Both the position numbers and the translations under genes were made by a program. A DNA stretch of 64,000 bases from Streptomyces sp. CMB-StM0423. Lineage in GTDB: Bacteria > Actinomycetota > Actinomycetes > Streptomycetales > Streptomycetaceae. The stretch spans positions 248,001 to 312,000 of the forward strand of contig NZ_CP025407.1 in the NCBI RefSeq assembly GCF_002847285.1. Reading direction: 5' to 3'. Each line of letters begins with the position of its first letter. Within the stretch, counting starts at the first letter, position 1. The notes under the pieces are model-generated. The model saw nothing but the letters and a program-made list of their open reading frames with translations. It did no database searches and was not told the DNA's origin. Positions 8,544 to 15,333 of this stretch are shown here, in pieces.

Positions 8544-9887
8544 TCATCTCTGGTACCGGTCGAGGACGAGGTTGCCGTCCTCGACCAGCGACTCGCGCAG
8601 CTCGTCCAGGTCGGTGTCGCCGTTGAAGTACCGCTGGAAGGCGGGGGTGGCGATCTTGTCCGACCACTCGCGGTACCCGCGGACGCCGAGCACCGGGGCG
8701 GGCCGCAGCGAGCGGGCCACTTCCACGCCCGTACGCCACCCGTACTTCTCGGTGTTCAGCGCCGGATCCTTGAGCGCCTCCGCCCCGGTGGGCAGCATCC
8801 AGTCGCCCGCGGCCAGCTCGGCCATGTGCTCCGGCCGGGTCATGAAGGCGATGAAGTCGGCCGCCGCCTGCTGGTGGCCGCTGTCCTCGGCCACCGACAG
8901 CGTCTGCGGGCTGACGCCCTGCGCGAGCCCGCCCGCGGGGCCCTCGCCCGCGGGCATCGGCAGCACCGACCAGCCGAAGTCGTCGGGCGCCTGCTGGGTG
9001 ACGAGCTGGCGGTACGAGAAGTTCAGCGGCACCATCGCGTACCGCCCGGCGAAGAAGCCGGGCAGGGTGTCGGAGCCGGACATGCCCAGGCTGCTGCGCG
9101 GGGCGGTGCGGTCCTCGTTGACCTGGCGGTCGATGGTCTCGGCGACGGCGGAGTCCTCGGGTCCGTAGCCGACGCGGTTCTTGGGGCCGTCGTCGGTCTG
9201 CTCCCGGGAGAAAAGCCCGCCGCCGGTGGACAGGGAGAGGTTGACCGACTGGCTGACGGGTTCCTTCATGCCCCAGGCGACGCCGTACTGGTCGGTCTTG
9301 CCGTCGCCGTCGGTGTCGGCGGTCAGCTCCTTGGCCGCGTCCTCGAACTCCTGCCAGCTCCACGGGTCGGCCGCGGTCGGCACCCGCACCCCCGACTCCT
9401 CCAGCAGCGCGGTGTTGGCGAACATCATCCGCGGCTCCTGGAGGAAGGGGACGCCGTAGATGCCGCCGTTCATGGTGGTGGTCCGCCACGACTGCTCCGG
9501 GATGTCCGTGCGCAGCGACTCGGGCAGCAGGTCGGTGAGGTCGGCGAGATAACCGCCGTAGGCGAAGTCGGTGAGGTCGTCGGCGGCGTCGTGGATGACG
9601 TCCGGCGCCTCACCGCCCTCGAAGGAGGTCAGCAACTGGTCGTGCACGGTGTCCCAGATGCCCTGTACGTAGCGGACCTGAACCTTCGGGTGCTCCTCGT
9701 TCCACTTCTCGACGAGCCGCTTGTTGGCCGCGACGGACTCCTCCTGCCAGGCGAGGCTGAGGTAGTCGAGGGTCACCGTGCCGTCGTCGGAGCCGCCGTC
9801 GCCGCTGCATCCCGCGAGCAGCGCCAGGCTCAGGGCGGCGGCGCCGGCCCGGGCGGCGGCGTGGCGGATACGTGCCGCGGGCCTCAT
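8544..9887 (-). CDS. ABC transporter substrate-binding lipoprotein (family 1, sugar type)
   Basis: 447-aa extracellular solute-binding protein. It opens with a basic lipoprotein signal ending in the lipobox LALLAGC (Cys about 27), so it should be lipid-anchored outside the membrane. The body has the MalE-like pattern: VTLDYLSLAWQEE, KRLVEKWNEEHPKVQVRYV, SFEGGEAPDVIHDAADDLTD, GIYGVPFLQEPRMMFANTAL, WSWQEFEDAAKELT, and a Ca-loop-like DTDGDGKTDQYG. The start overlaps the stop of the preceding permease gene (ATGA). No ABC ATPase gene is in the operon. Streptomyces sugar importers of this type normally borrow the shared ATPase MsiK, so that is the expected energy source here. The ligand is unknown, but context points to a riboside or ribosyl conjugate. 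Confidence 0.9.
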   Translation of the reverse strand: MRPAARIRHAAARAGAAALSLALLAGCSGDGGSDDGTVTLDYLSLAWQEESVAANKRLVEKWNEEHPKVQVRYVQGIWDTVHDQLLTSFEGGEAPDVIHDAADDLTDFAYGGYLADLTDLLPESLRTDIPEQSWRTTTMNGGIYGVPFLQEPRMMFANTALLEESGVRVPTAADPWSWQEFEDAAKELTADTDGDGKTDQYGVAWGMKEPVSQSVNLSLSTGGGLFSREQTDDGPKNRVGYGPEDSAVAETIDRQVNEDRTAPRSSLGMSGSDTLPGFFAGRYAMVPLNFSYRQLVTQQAPDDFGWSVLPMPAGEGPAGGLAQGVSPQTLSVAEDSGHQQAAADFIAFMTRPEHMAELAAGDWMLPTGAEALKDPALNTEKYGWRTGVEVARSLRPAPVLGVRGYREWSDKIATPAFQRYFNGDTDLDELRESLVEDGNLVLDRYQR

Positions 9888-10738
9888 CCCTTCACCGCCC
9901 CGGCGAGCATCCCGCTGACCAGACGGCGCTGGAGGAGCGCGAAGAACAGCAGGCTGGGGATGGTGGCGAGGGTCGCGGCCGCGGCGAGCGGGCCGAGGTC
10001 CACGACGCCCTCGGCCCCCAGGAACTGGGTGAGGATGACCGACATCGTCTGATTCTCCGGGGACTTGAGCAGCACGAGGGCGAAGAAGAACTCGTTCCAG
10101 GCGGTGACGAAGGAGAACATCAGCGTCGCCACCAGGCCGGGGGTGAGCAGCGGGAGCACGACGCTGACGATGGTGCGCAGCCGGCCCGCGCCGTCCACGG
10201 CGGCGGCCTCCTCCAGGGAGACGGGCACCGCCTTGACGTAGCCCTGGAGCATCCAGAGCGAGAAGGGCAGGTTCCACACGACGTAGACGAGGATCAGCCC
10301 GGGCAGCGAGTCGATCATCCGCGCTTCCTTGAGCAGCATGAACAGCGGGATGATGATGAGCACGAACGGGAACATCTGGCTGACCAGGATCCAGCCGGTG
10401 GCGGCCGTGGTGACCTTCGAGCGGTAGCGGACCATGGCGTACGCGGCGGGCACGGCGATGGCCACGGCGATGAGGGCGGCGCTGCCGGCGACGAGCAGGC
10501 TGTTGGCGGCGGACCGCAGCAGCGGCTGGGCGTCGAAGGCGGCGCGGAAGTTCTCCAGGGTGGGTTCCCGGGGGATCCAGGTGGGGTCGATCCTCCCCAG
10601 CTCCTGCGGCGACTTGAAGGCCGTGGAGACCAGCCAGACCAGCGGGAAGGCGAGGAAGACCAGGTAGGCCAGCAGGGCGAGGTACTGCCCGGTGCGGCCG
10701 GCGGCGCGCTTGGTGCGCAGACCCGTGAGGCTGCTCAT
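9884..10738 (-). CDS. Carbohydrate ABC transporter permease, MalG type
   Basis: 284-aa integral membrane protein with six predicted helices. It carries the cytoplasmic coupling loop EAA motif (EEAAAVDGAGRLRTIVSVVL near residue 190), through which the permease contacts the ATPase. The N-terminal helix (LALLAYLVFLAFPLVWLVST) and the SPQEL...PTLENF region are typical of MalG-like subunits. Its ATG at 10738 shares one base with the stop of the partner permease (TGATG), indicating translational coupling. It forms a heterodimer with the product of the next-upstream gene and takes substrate from the lipoprotein encoded downstream. Confidence 0.93.
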   Translation of the reverse strand: MSSLTGLRTKRAAGRTGQYLALLAYLVFLAFPLVWLVSTAFKSPQELGRIDPTWIPREPTLENFRAAFDAQPLLRSAANSLLVAGSAALIAVAIAVPAAYAMVRYRSKVTTAATGWILVSQMFPFVLIIIPLFMLLKEARMIDSLPGLILVYVVWNLPFSLWMLQGYVKAVPVSLEEAAAVDGAGRLRTIVSVVLPLLTPGLVATLMFSFVTAWNEFFFALVLLKSPENQTMSVILTQFLGAEGVVDLGPLAAAATLATIPSLLFFALLQRRLVSGMLAGAVKG

Positions 10739-11694
10739 CAGCTTGCCTCCTCCTTCAGTCGCTTGCGCAGGAACAGGGTGAGGAACACCGCGATGACCGC
10801 GATCATCGCCAGCCCCATGGCGGCCGCGTAGCCGTACTGGCCGTAGGCGAACGCCTCTTCGTACGCGAAGAGCATCGGCAGCCGGGTCTCGCCGCCGGGT
10901 CCGCCCTGGGTGAGCACGAAGACCAGGCTGAAGGAGTTGAAGTTCCAGATGAAGTTGAGCGCCGTGATGGCGATGACCACCGGCTTGATCGCGGGCCAGG
11001 TGACGGCCGTGAAGCGGCGCCAGACTCCGGCGCCGTCGAGGGCCGCGGCCTCCTTCAGCTCGTACGGGACGTTCTGCAGCCCGGCAAGGAGGACGACGGT
11101 GGTCTGCGGCATGCCGGCCCAGACGCCGACGGCGATGACGGCGGGCAGGGCCAGGGAGAGGCTGGTGAGCCAGTCGACGTTCTCGTCGATGAGGTGGAGC
11201 CGGCTCAGCGTCTCGTTGAGGATGCCGGCGTCCTGGTGGTAGACGAGCCGCCACATGATGCCGACGACGACCTCGGGCATCGCCCAGGGGACGAGCGCGA
11301 GGGTGCGGGCGAACCAGCGGAAGCGCAGGTTCTGGTTGAGCAGCAGGGCCAGGCCCAGCGCGAGCACGAACTGCAGGGCGGTGACGCAGAACGCCCATAT
11401 GAGCCCGATGCGGAACGAGTCCCAGAAGAGGGTGTCGTGCCGCAGGTCGGCGAGGTTCGTGAGGCCGATGAACTCGGTGGGCTCGGTGCGGCCGGCCTGC
11501 GCGTCGGTGAACGCGAGGGAGGCGCCGTAGAGAAGGGGGCCGACGCTCAGCACCAGTATGGGTATGAGCGCGGGCAGCAGTAGGAACCAGGTGCCGCCGT
11601 CGAGGCCGAGGGCGGCCTTGCGGGCGCGTGGCGTGCGCGGTGGCGGGGTGCCGCGGCCCGCGGCCTTCGGTGGAGGTGGTGCGGCAACGCTCAT
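10738..11694 (-). CDS. Carbohydrate ABC transporter permease, MalF type
   Basis: 318-aa permease with a Pro-rich cytosolic N-terminus (residues 1-30), a first helix WFLLLPALIPILVLSVGP, and further helices through FLTLFLRKRLKEEAS at the C-terminus. The EAA loop is KEAAALDGAGVWRRFTAVTW near residue 210. It overlaps the LacI gene by 4 bp (ATGA at 11691-11694) and the MalG-type gene by 1 bp, so all three are translated from one message. It forms the other half of the import channel. Confidence 0.93.
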   Translation of the reverse strand: MSVAAPPPPKAAGRGTPPPRTPRARKAALGLDGGTWFLLLPALIPILVLSVGPLLYGASLAFTDAQAGRTEPTEFIGLTNLADLRHDTLFWDSFRIGLIWAFCVTALQFVLALGLALLLNQNLRFRWFARTLALVPWAMPEVVVGIMWRLVYHQDAGILNETLSRLHLIDENVDWLTSLSLALPAVIAVGVWAGMPQTTVVLLAGLQNVPYELKEAAALDGAGVWRRFTAVTWPAIKPVVIAITALNFIWNFNSFSLVFVLTQGGPGGETRLPMLFAYEEAFAYGQYGYAAAMGLAMIAVIAVFLTLFLRKRLKEEAS

Positions 11695-12755
11695 GCGGAC
11701 TTCGCGCCTTCCTGCTCGTCGGAGCCCGCGGGCGAGGCGCCCGGGGAGGTGGAGCCGCGCACGACGAGCCGCGGCGCGGCGGTCGTGCGGCGGGCGGGAA
11801 TGGGCTCGCCGTCCTTCGGACCGAGCCGTTCGAGAAGCATCCGGGCGGCGCGCCGCCCGCGTTCGCCGGCGCCGAGGTCGACGCTGGTCAGCGGCGGCCA
11901 GGCGGCGACGGCCAGTTCGCTGTCGTCCATGCCGGCGACGGCGGTGTCCTCGGGTATCCGCCGGCCGCGGGCGTGCAGCGCCTGGGCGGCGCCGATGGCG
12001 AGCTGGTCGTTGGCGCAGAACACGGCGTCCAGGCCGGGGCGGGCGTCGAGCAGCCGGGCCGTGGCGCGGGCGCCTGCGGCGACGCCGAACTCGGTGGTGG
12101 CGACCAGGCCCGGGTCGTAGGGGATGCCGCAGGCGGCGAGCGCGGCGCGGTAGCCGCGGCCGCGGTTGCCGCCGGGGACGGTGTCGACGGGGCCGTTGAC
12201 GAAGGCGATCCGGCGGCGGCCGGTCTCGACGAGGTGGCGTACGGCCAGTTCCGCACCGGTGACGGAGTCGGCCTGGACGGCGTCGACGGGGACGCCGTCG
12301 GGCAGCGAGCCGATGACGACGACGGGGCCGGGGGCGGCGGTCAGCGCCTCGACGTGCTCGGGGGTGATGCGGATGGGCACGAGGACGAGGCCGTCGCTGG
12401 TGCGGTCCGCGAGGCTGCGGACGACGCCCAGTTCCTCGGTGACGTCGGCGTCGGTGGAGTGCAGCAGCAGCCGGTAGCCGGCGGCCTTCGCGACGGCCTG
12501 GATCTCGCGGACCATGGCGACGTAGACGGGGTTGCCGATGTCCGGGACGGCGAAGGTCAACTGGCGGGTGTGGCCGTCCTTCAGGGAGCGGGCCACGGCG
12601 TTGGGCACGTAGCCCAGCTCGGCGGCGGCGCGGCGGACCCGGGCCTCGGTCTCGGGGCGGGCGCCCAGGCCGTTGAGGACGCGGGAGACGGAGGCGATGG
12701 ACACCCCGGCGCGCTCGGCGATCGACACGATCGTGGGTGGCCCCCCGGAGGACAT
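11691..12755 (-). CDS. LacI family transcriptional regulator
   Basis: 354-aa repressor and the promoter-proximal gene of the operon. The N-terminal LacI helix-turn-helix is clear: TIVSIAERAGVSIASVSRVL, then the hinge region ELGYVPNAVARSLKDG. The rest is a periplasmic-binding-protein-like effector domain: FAVPDIGNPVYVAMVREI, DGLVLVPIRITPEHVEAL, RRRIAFVNGP, GLDAVFCANDQLAIGAAQAL and TAVAGMDDSELA. Two LacI-type palindromes at 12807-12839 lie about 50-85 bp upstream of the start, so it most likely represses itself and the whole ARH operon until the imported ligand or a breakdown product binds. Confidence 0.93.
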   Translation of the reverse strand: MSSGGPPTIVSIAERAGVSIASVSRVLNGLGARPETEARVRRAAAELGYVPNAVARSLKDGHTRQLTFAVPDIGNPVYVAMVREIQAVAKAAGYRLLLHSTDADVTEELGVVRSLADRTSDGLVLVPIRITPEHVEALTAAPGPVVVIGSLPDGVPVDAVQADSVTGAELAVRHLVETGRRRIAFVNGPVDTVPGGNRGRGYRAALAACGIPYDPGLVATTEFGVAAGARATARLLDARPGLDAVFCANDQLAIGAAQALHARGRRIPEDTAVAGMDDSELAVAAWPPLTSVDLGAGERGRRAARMLLERLGPKDGEPIPARRTTAAPRLVVRGSTSPGASPAGSDEQEGAKSA

Positions 12756-12806
12756 CGCACTCGCCCCTTCGCGTCGTATACGCGGCCGGCCCCGACTGGG
12801 CGCTCC

Positions 12807-12820
12807 TGTAAAGGTTTACA
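12807..12820. promoter_or_regulatory. LacI-type operator 1 (TGTAAAGGTTTACA)
   Basis: Half-sites TGTAAA and TTTACA are perfectly inverted around a GG centre. The site lies in the 331-bp gene-free stretch 12756-13086 between the divergent lacI-like gene and the exported PLP-enzyme operon, about 52 bp before the repressor start. That AT-rich patch stands out in an otherwise very GC-rich spacer. The rest of the spacer holds operator 2 and the palindrome at 12991; I see no gene in it. Confidence 0.65.
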
Positions 12821-12826
12821 GCCGCT

Positions 12827-12839
12827 GGAAACGTTTACG
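12827..12839. promoter_or_regulatory. LacI-type operator 2 (core AAACGTTT)
   Basis: GGAAACGTTTACG holds the perfect core AAACGTTT with a central CpG, the hallmark of LacI/GalR-family operators. It is centred about 20 bp from operator 1, roughly two helical turns, which suits binding of two dimers on one DNA face. Confidence 0.7.
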
Positions 12840-12990
12840 TATGTTGCTCTCGCGTAACCCGGCCGTCAATGGCCGGACACATGTGATCTGCGTCTCGCCG
12901 GGCCGGAACACGGCAGGCGGCGTGCGGTGCGCCCCGCGGGCGGTGGCGGCGGAGAAGCCCAAGCCGCGGGCTGACTGGGCAGGATCCGGG

Positions 12991-13011
12991 TTCCGAATAG
13001 CGGCATCGGAA
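12991..13011. promoter_or_regulatory. Inverted repeat TTCCGA-N9-TCGGAA upstream of the exported PLP-enzyme operon
   Basis: Perfect 6-bp arms (12991-12996 and 13006-13011) lie 75-95 bp before the start at 13087, where an operator or promoter-proximal activator site would be expected. The arms are distinct from the LacI sites nearer to 12820, so this is probably read by a different regulator. Assignment is by position and symmetry alone. Confidence 0.4.
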
Positions 13012-13086
13012 AGAGGGCCTTAACGCCGCCTCACGATCTTTCTAACGTCTACGGCACCACAACTTACGAGGTGACAGGGGGCCGGT

Positions 13087-14682
13087 ATGCCTGCTGAGGC
13101 ACTTTCTCGTCGCACCATGCTCGGAAGAGGCGCGGCGGCCGGGGGAGCACTCGCGCTGGGTCCGCTGCTGGCGGGTGAGGCGTTCGCGGCCACGTCCGGG
13201 GCGCCGTCCGCGGCGAACCCGGGCCAGGGCCGTCCCAAGGACATCTACGGCCGCATCGGGGTCCGTCCGCTGATCAACGCACGGGGAACGTACACCGTGC
13301 TCAGCGGCTCGCTCATGCTGCCCGAGGTGCGCGACGCGATCGATGCGGCGGCGCGGCAGTACGTACAGCTCGACGAGCTGGCCGACGCCGTCGGCCGCCG
13401 CATCGGCGAGCTCACCAAGACGGAGTTCGGGCTGGTCAGCGCCGGCTGTTCGGCGGGTCTCACGCACGCCGCGGCGGCGTGTACCGCCGGCGGCAACCCG
13501 GACCTGCACGTCAACATCCCGGACCTGACCGGGTTCCAGAAGACCGAGGCGATCATCCCGCGGCACTCGCGGAACGTCTACGAGGCCGCGATCAGCGCGG
13601 TGGGCCTCAAGGTCGTCCAGGTCGAGACGAAGGAGGAACTGGAGGCCGCCATCGGCCCGCAGACCGCGCTGGTCTACATCATGGCCGGGCCGCGGGTGGA
13701 CGACAGCGAGCTGGACACCGAGACGATCGCGTCGGTGACCAAGCCCGCCGGGGTCCCGCTGCTGGTCGACGCGGCCGCGGAGATCCTCACCATCCCCAAC
13801 GTGCACATCGAGCGCGGCGCCGACCTCGTCGGCTACAGCGGCGGCAAGTGCATGCGGGGCCCGCAGTCGGCCGGTCTGATCCTGGGCCGCGAGGACCTCG
13901 TACGGGCCGCGTGGGTGCACAGCGCACCGCACCACGGCTACGCGCGCGGCTTCAAGGTCGGCAAGGAAGAGGCCATGGGCATGCTCGCGGCCGTCGAGAT
14001 GTGGGTCCAGCGCGACCACGACGCCGAGTACGCCGAGTGGACGAGCTGGCTCAAGCAGATCTCCCGCCGGGTGTCGTCGGTGAGCGGCGTGACCACCGAG
14101 ATCACCCAGCCCGTGGGGCTCTCGAACCGGACGCCTTCGCTGCGCATCCTGTGGAGCGCCAAGCGCAAGGAGGTCACCGGCACCACCATCATGAACGCGA
14201 TGTGGAACGGCGAGCCGCGCATCGCGCTCAACGCCGCCAGCGGCTCGGACCCGGACCAGACCGGCGTCTCCATCACCCCGTACATGATGGAGCCCAGCGA
14301 CTGGCGGACCATCTCCGACGAACTCGTCCGGCTGCTGCGCGACCCGCCGCCCGCGCCGGAGTCGCCCAAGCCGCCGACCGTGGACGTGGCCGGCACCTGG
14401 TCCGTGGAGATCAAGTACGCCGCGGGCACGTCGAGCGCGCACAAGCTGGAACTGACCCAGGACGGCGCGAAGGTCAGCGGCCGGCACGCGGGCGAGTTCG
14501 TCACCCGCCCGGCCTCCGGCAGCGTCAGCGCCGACAAGGTCACGGTGCGCAGCAACTACGGCGAGGAGCACGGCGACTCGCTGAGCTACACCTTCACCGG
14601 CACCGTCGACGGCGACAAGATCAGCGGCGAACTCGACATGGGCGAGTACCTGAAGGGCTCCTGGACCGCGACCCGGTCCTGA
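13087..14682 (+). CDS. Tat-exported SelA/DgaE-like PLP-dependent enzyme with C-terminal beta domain
   Basis: 531 aa, ATG with AGGGGG 5 nt upstream. It opens with a twin-arginine leader (SRRTMLGRG, then a hydrophobic stretch to about residue 35), so the folded, cofactor-loaded protein is expected to leave by Tat. Residues about 52-420 are a fold-type I PLP enzyme of the L-seryl-tRNA(Sec) selenium transferase / D-glucosaminate-6-phosphate ammonia-lyase group: RPLINARGTYTVLSGSLM, LVSAGCSAGLTHAAAACTAG, PLLVDAAAE (Asp228, pyridine contact) and GYSGGKCMRGPQSAG with Lys254 as likely PLP lysine. Residues about 436-531 form an extra beta-rich domain (GTWSVEIKYAAG...GSWTATRS) not found in cytosolic relatives. 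It is followed by RidA and an amidohydrolase, which suggests ammonia elimination from an amino acid or amino sugar acid. Confidence 0.85.
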   Translation: MPAEALSRRTMLGRGAAAGGALALGPLLAGEAFAATSGAPSAANPGQGRPKDIYGRIGVRPLINARGTYTVLSGSLMLPEVRDAIDAAARQYVQLDELADAVGRRIGELTKTEFGLVSAGCSAGLTHAAAACTAGGNPDLHVNIPDLTGFQKTEAIIPRHSRNVYEAAISAVGLKVVQVETKEELEAAIGPQTALVYIMAGPRVDDSELDTETIASVTKPAGVPLLVDAAAEILTIPNVHIERGADLVGYSGGKCMRGPQSAGLILGREDLVRAAWVHSAPHHGYARGFKVGKEEAMGMLAAVEMWVQRDHDAEYAEWTSWLKQISRRVSSVSGVTTEITQPVGLSNRTPSLRILWSAKRKEVTGTTIMNAMWNGEPRIALNAASGSDPDQTGVSITPYMMEPSDWRTISDELVRLLRDPPPAPESPKPPTVDVAGTWSVEIKYAAGTSSAHKLELTQDGAKVSGRHAGEFVTRPASGSVSADKVTVRSNYGEEHGDSLSYTFTGTVDGDKISGELDMGEYLKGSWTATRS

Positions 14683-14683
14683 C

Positions 14684-14722
14684 GGCCGGCGCGCGCCGGC
14701 CGGCCAGCCGCGGCCGGCGCGC
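14684..14722. repeat. Overlapping GC-rich inverted repeats between two genes
   Basis: GGCCGGCGC and its complement form an 18-bp perfect palindrome at 14684-14701. The segment 14691-14701 can instead pair with 14712-14722 (11-bp arms, 10-nt loop). The two hairpins share an arm and are mutually exclusive. They start 2 bp after the stop of the PLP-enzyme gene and may act as a partial terminator or an mRNA end-point tuning expression of the genes behind it. There is no T-run. Confidence 0.45.
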
Positions 14723-14775
14723 GCGGCTCCGTATCCCCACGTGTCATGCACCGAACATTCACCAGGGAGTAACGC

Positions 14776-15276
14776 ATGTCCTCCAACCGCAGGGACTTCA
14801 TCCGCAAGGCGGCCCCGGTGGCCGCGGTGGCCGCCGTGCCGGTGGTCGCGGGCGGCCAGGCGATGGCCAACGACAACGACCAGGGCAGCGGCAAGGGCCA
14901 CGGCCGGCCGCCGCGCAAGGAGGTCCACTACCCCGGTGGCGGCCAGCCGCCGGAGAACCCGCTGTTCAGCCCGATCGTGACCTACGGCAACATGGTCTTC
15001 ATCTCGGGTATCGGCGCCCACTTCGAGGGCGACATCCGCGCCCACACCGACCACGTGCTCAACGAGATCGAGCGCTACCTGGAGTCGGTCGGCTCGTCCA
15101 TGGAGAAGGTCCTCAAGGTCAACGTCTACCTCAACACCCTGGACGACTACGCCGGGATGAACGAGGTCTTCCTCGGCCGCTGGGGCAAGGAGCCGGGCGT
15201 CCGCACCACCATCGCCGCCGCCGCCGGCATCCCCGGCGACTCCCTGGTCGAGATCGACTGCATCGCCGTCATCTGA
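14776..15276 (+). CDS. Tat-exported RidA (YjgF/YER057c/UK114) family protein
   Basis: 166 aa; ATG preceded by CAGGGAG. Residues 1-32 are a Tat leader (NRRDFIRKAAP, hydrophobic AAVAAVPVVAGG), followed by a Gly/Lys linker. From about residue 48 the RidA fold is evident: FSPIVTYGNMVFISGIG, HTDHVLNEIERYLESVGSSM, VLKVNVYLNTLDDYAGMNEV, and GVRTTIAAAAGIPGDSLVEI. Arg143 and Glu159 match the arginine and glutamate that RidA uses to hold and hydrolyse enamine/imine intermediates. RidA proteins are almost always cytosolic, so an exported copy is unusual. Its place right behind a PLP lyase fits clearing of 2-aminoacrylate-like products outside the cell membrane. Confidence 0.88.
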   Translation: MSSNRRDFIRKAAPVAAVAAVPVVAGGQAMANDNDQGSGKGHGRPPRKEVHYPGGGQPPENPLFSPIVTYGNMVFISGIGAHFEGDIRAHTDHVLNEIERYLESVGSSMEKVLKVNVYLNTLDDYAGMNEVFLGRWGKEPGVRTTIAAAAGIPGDSLVEIDCIAVI

Positions 15277-15333
15277 CGATCCGTAGCGCACGCGCCACCA
15301 CCACCTGACACAGAGATGGGGAATCGAGCCGGC

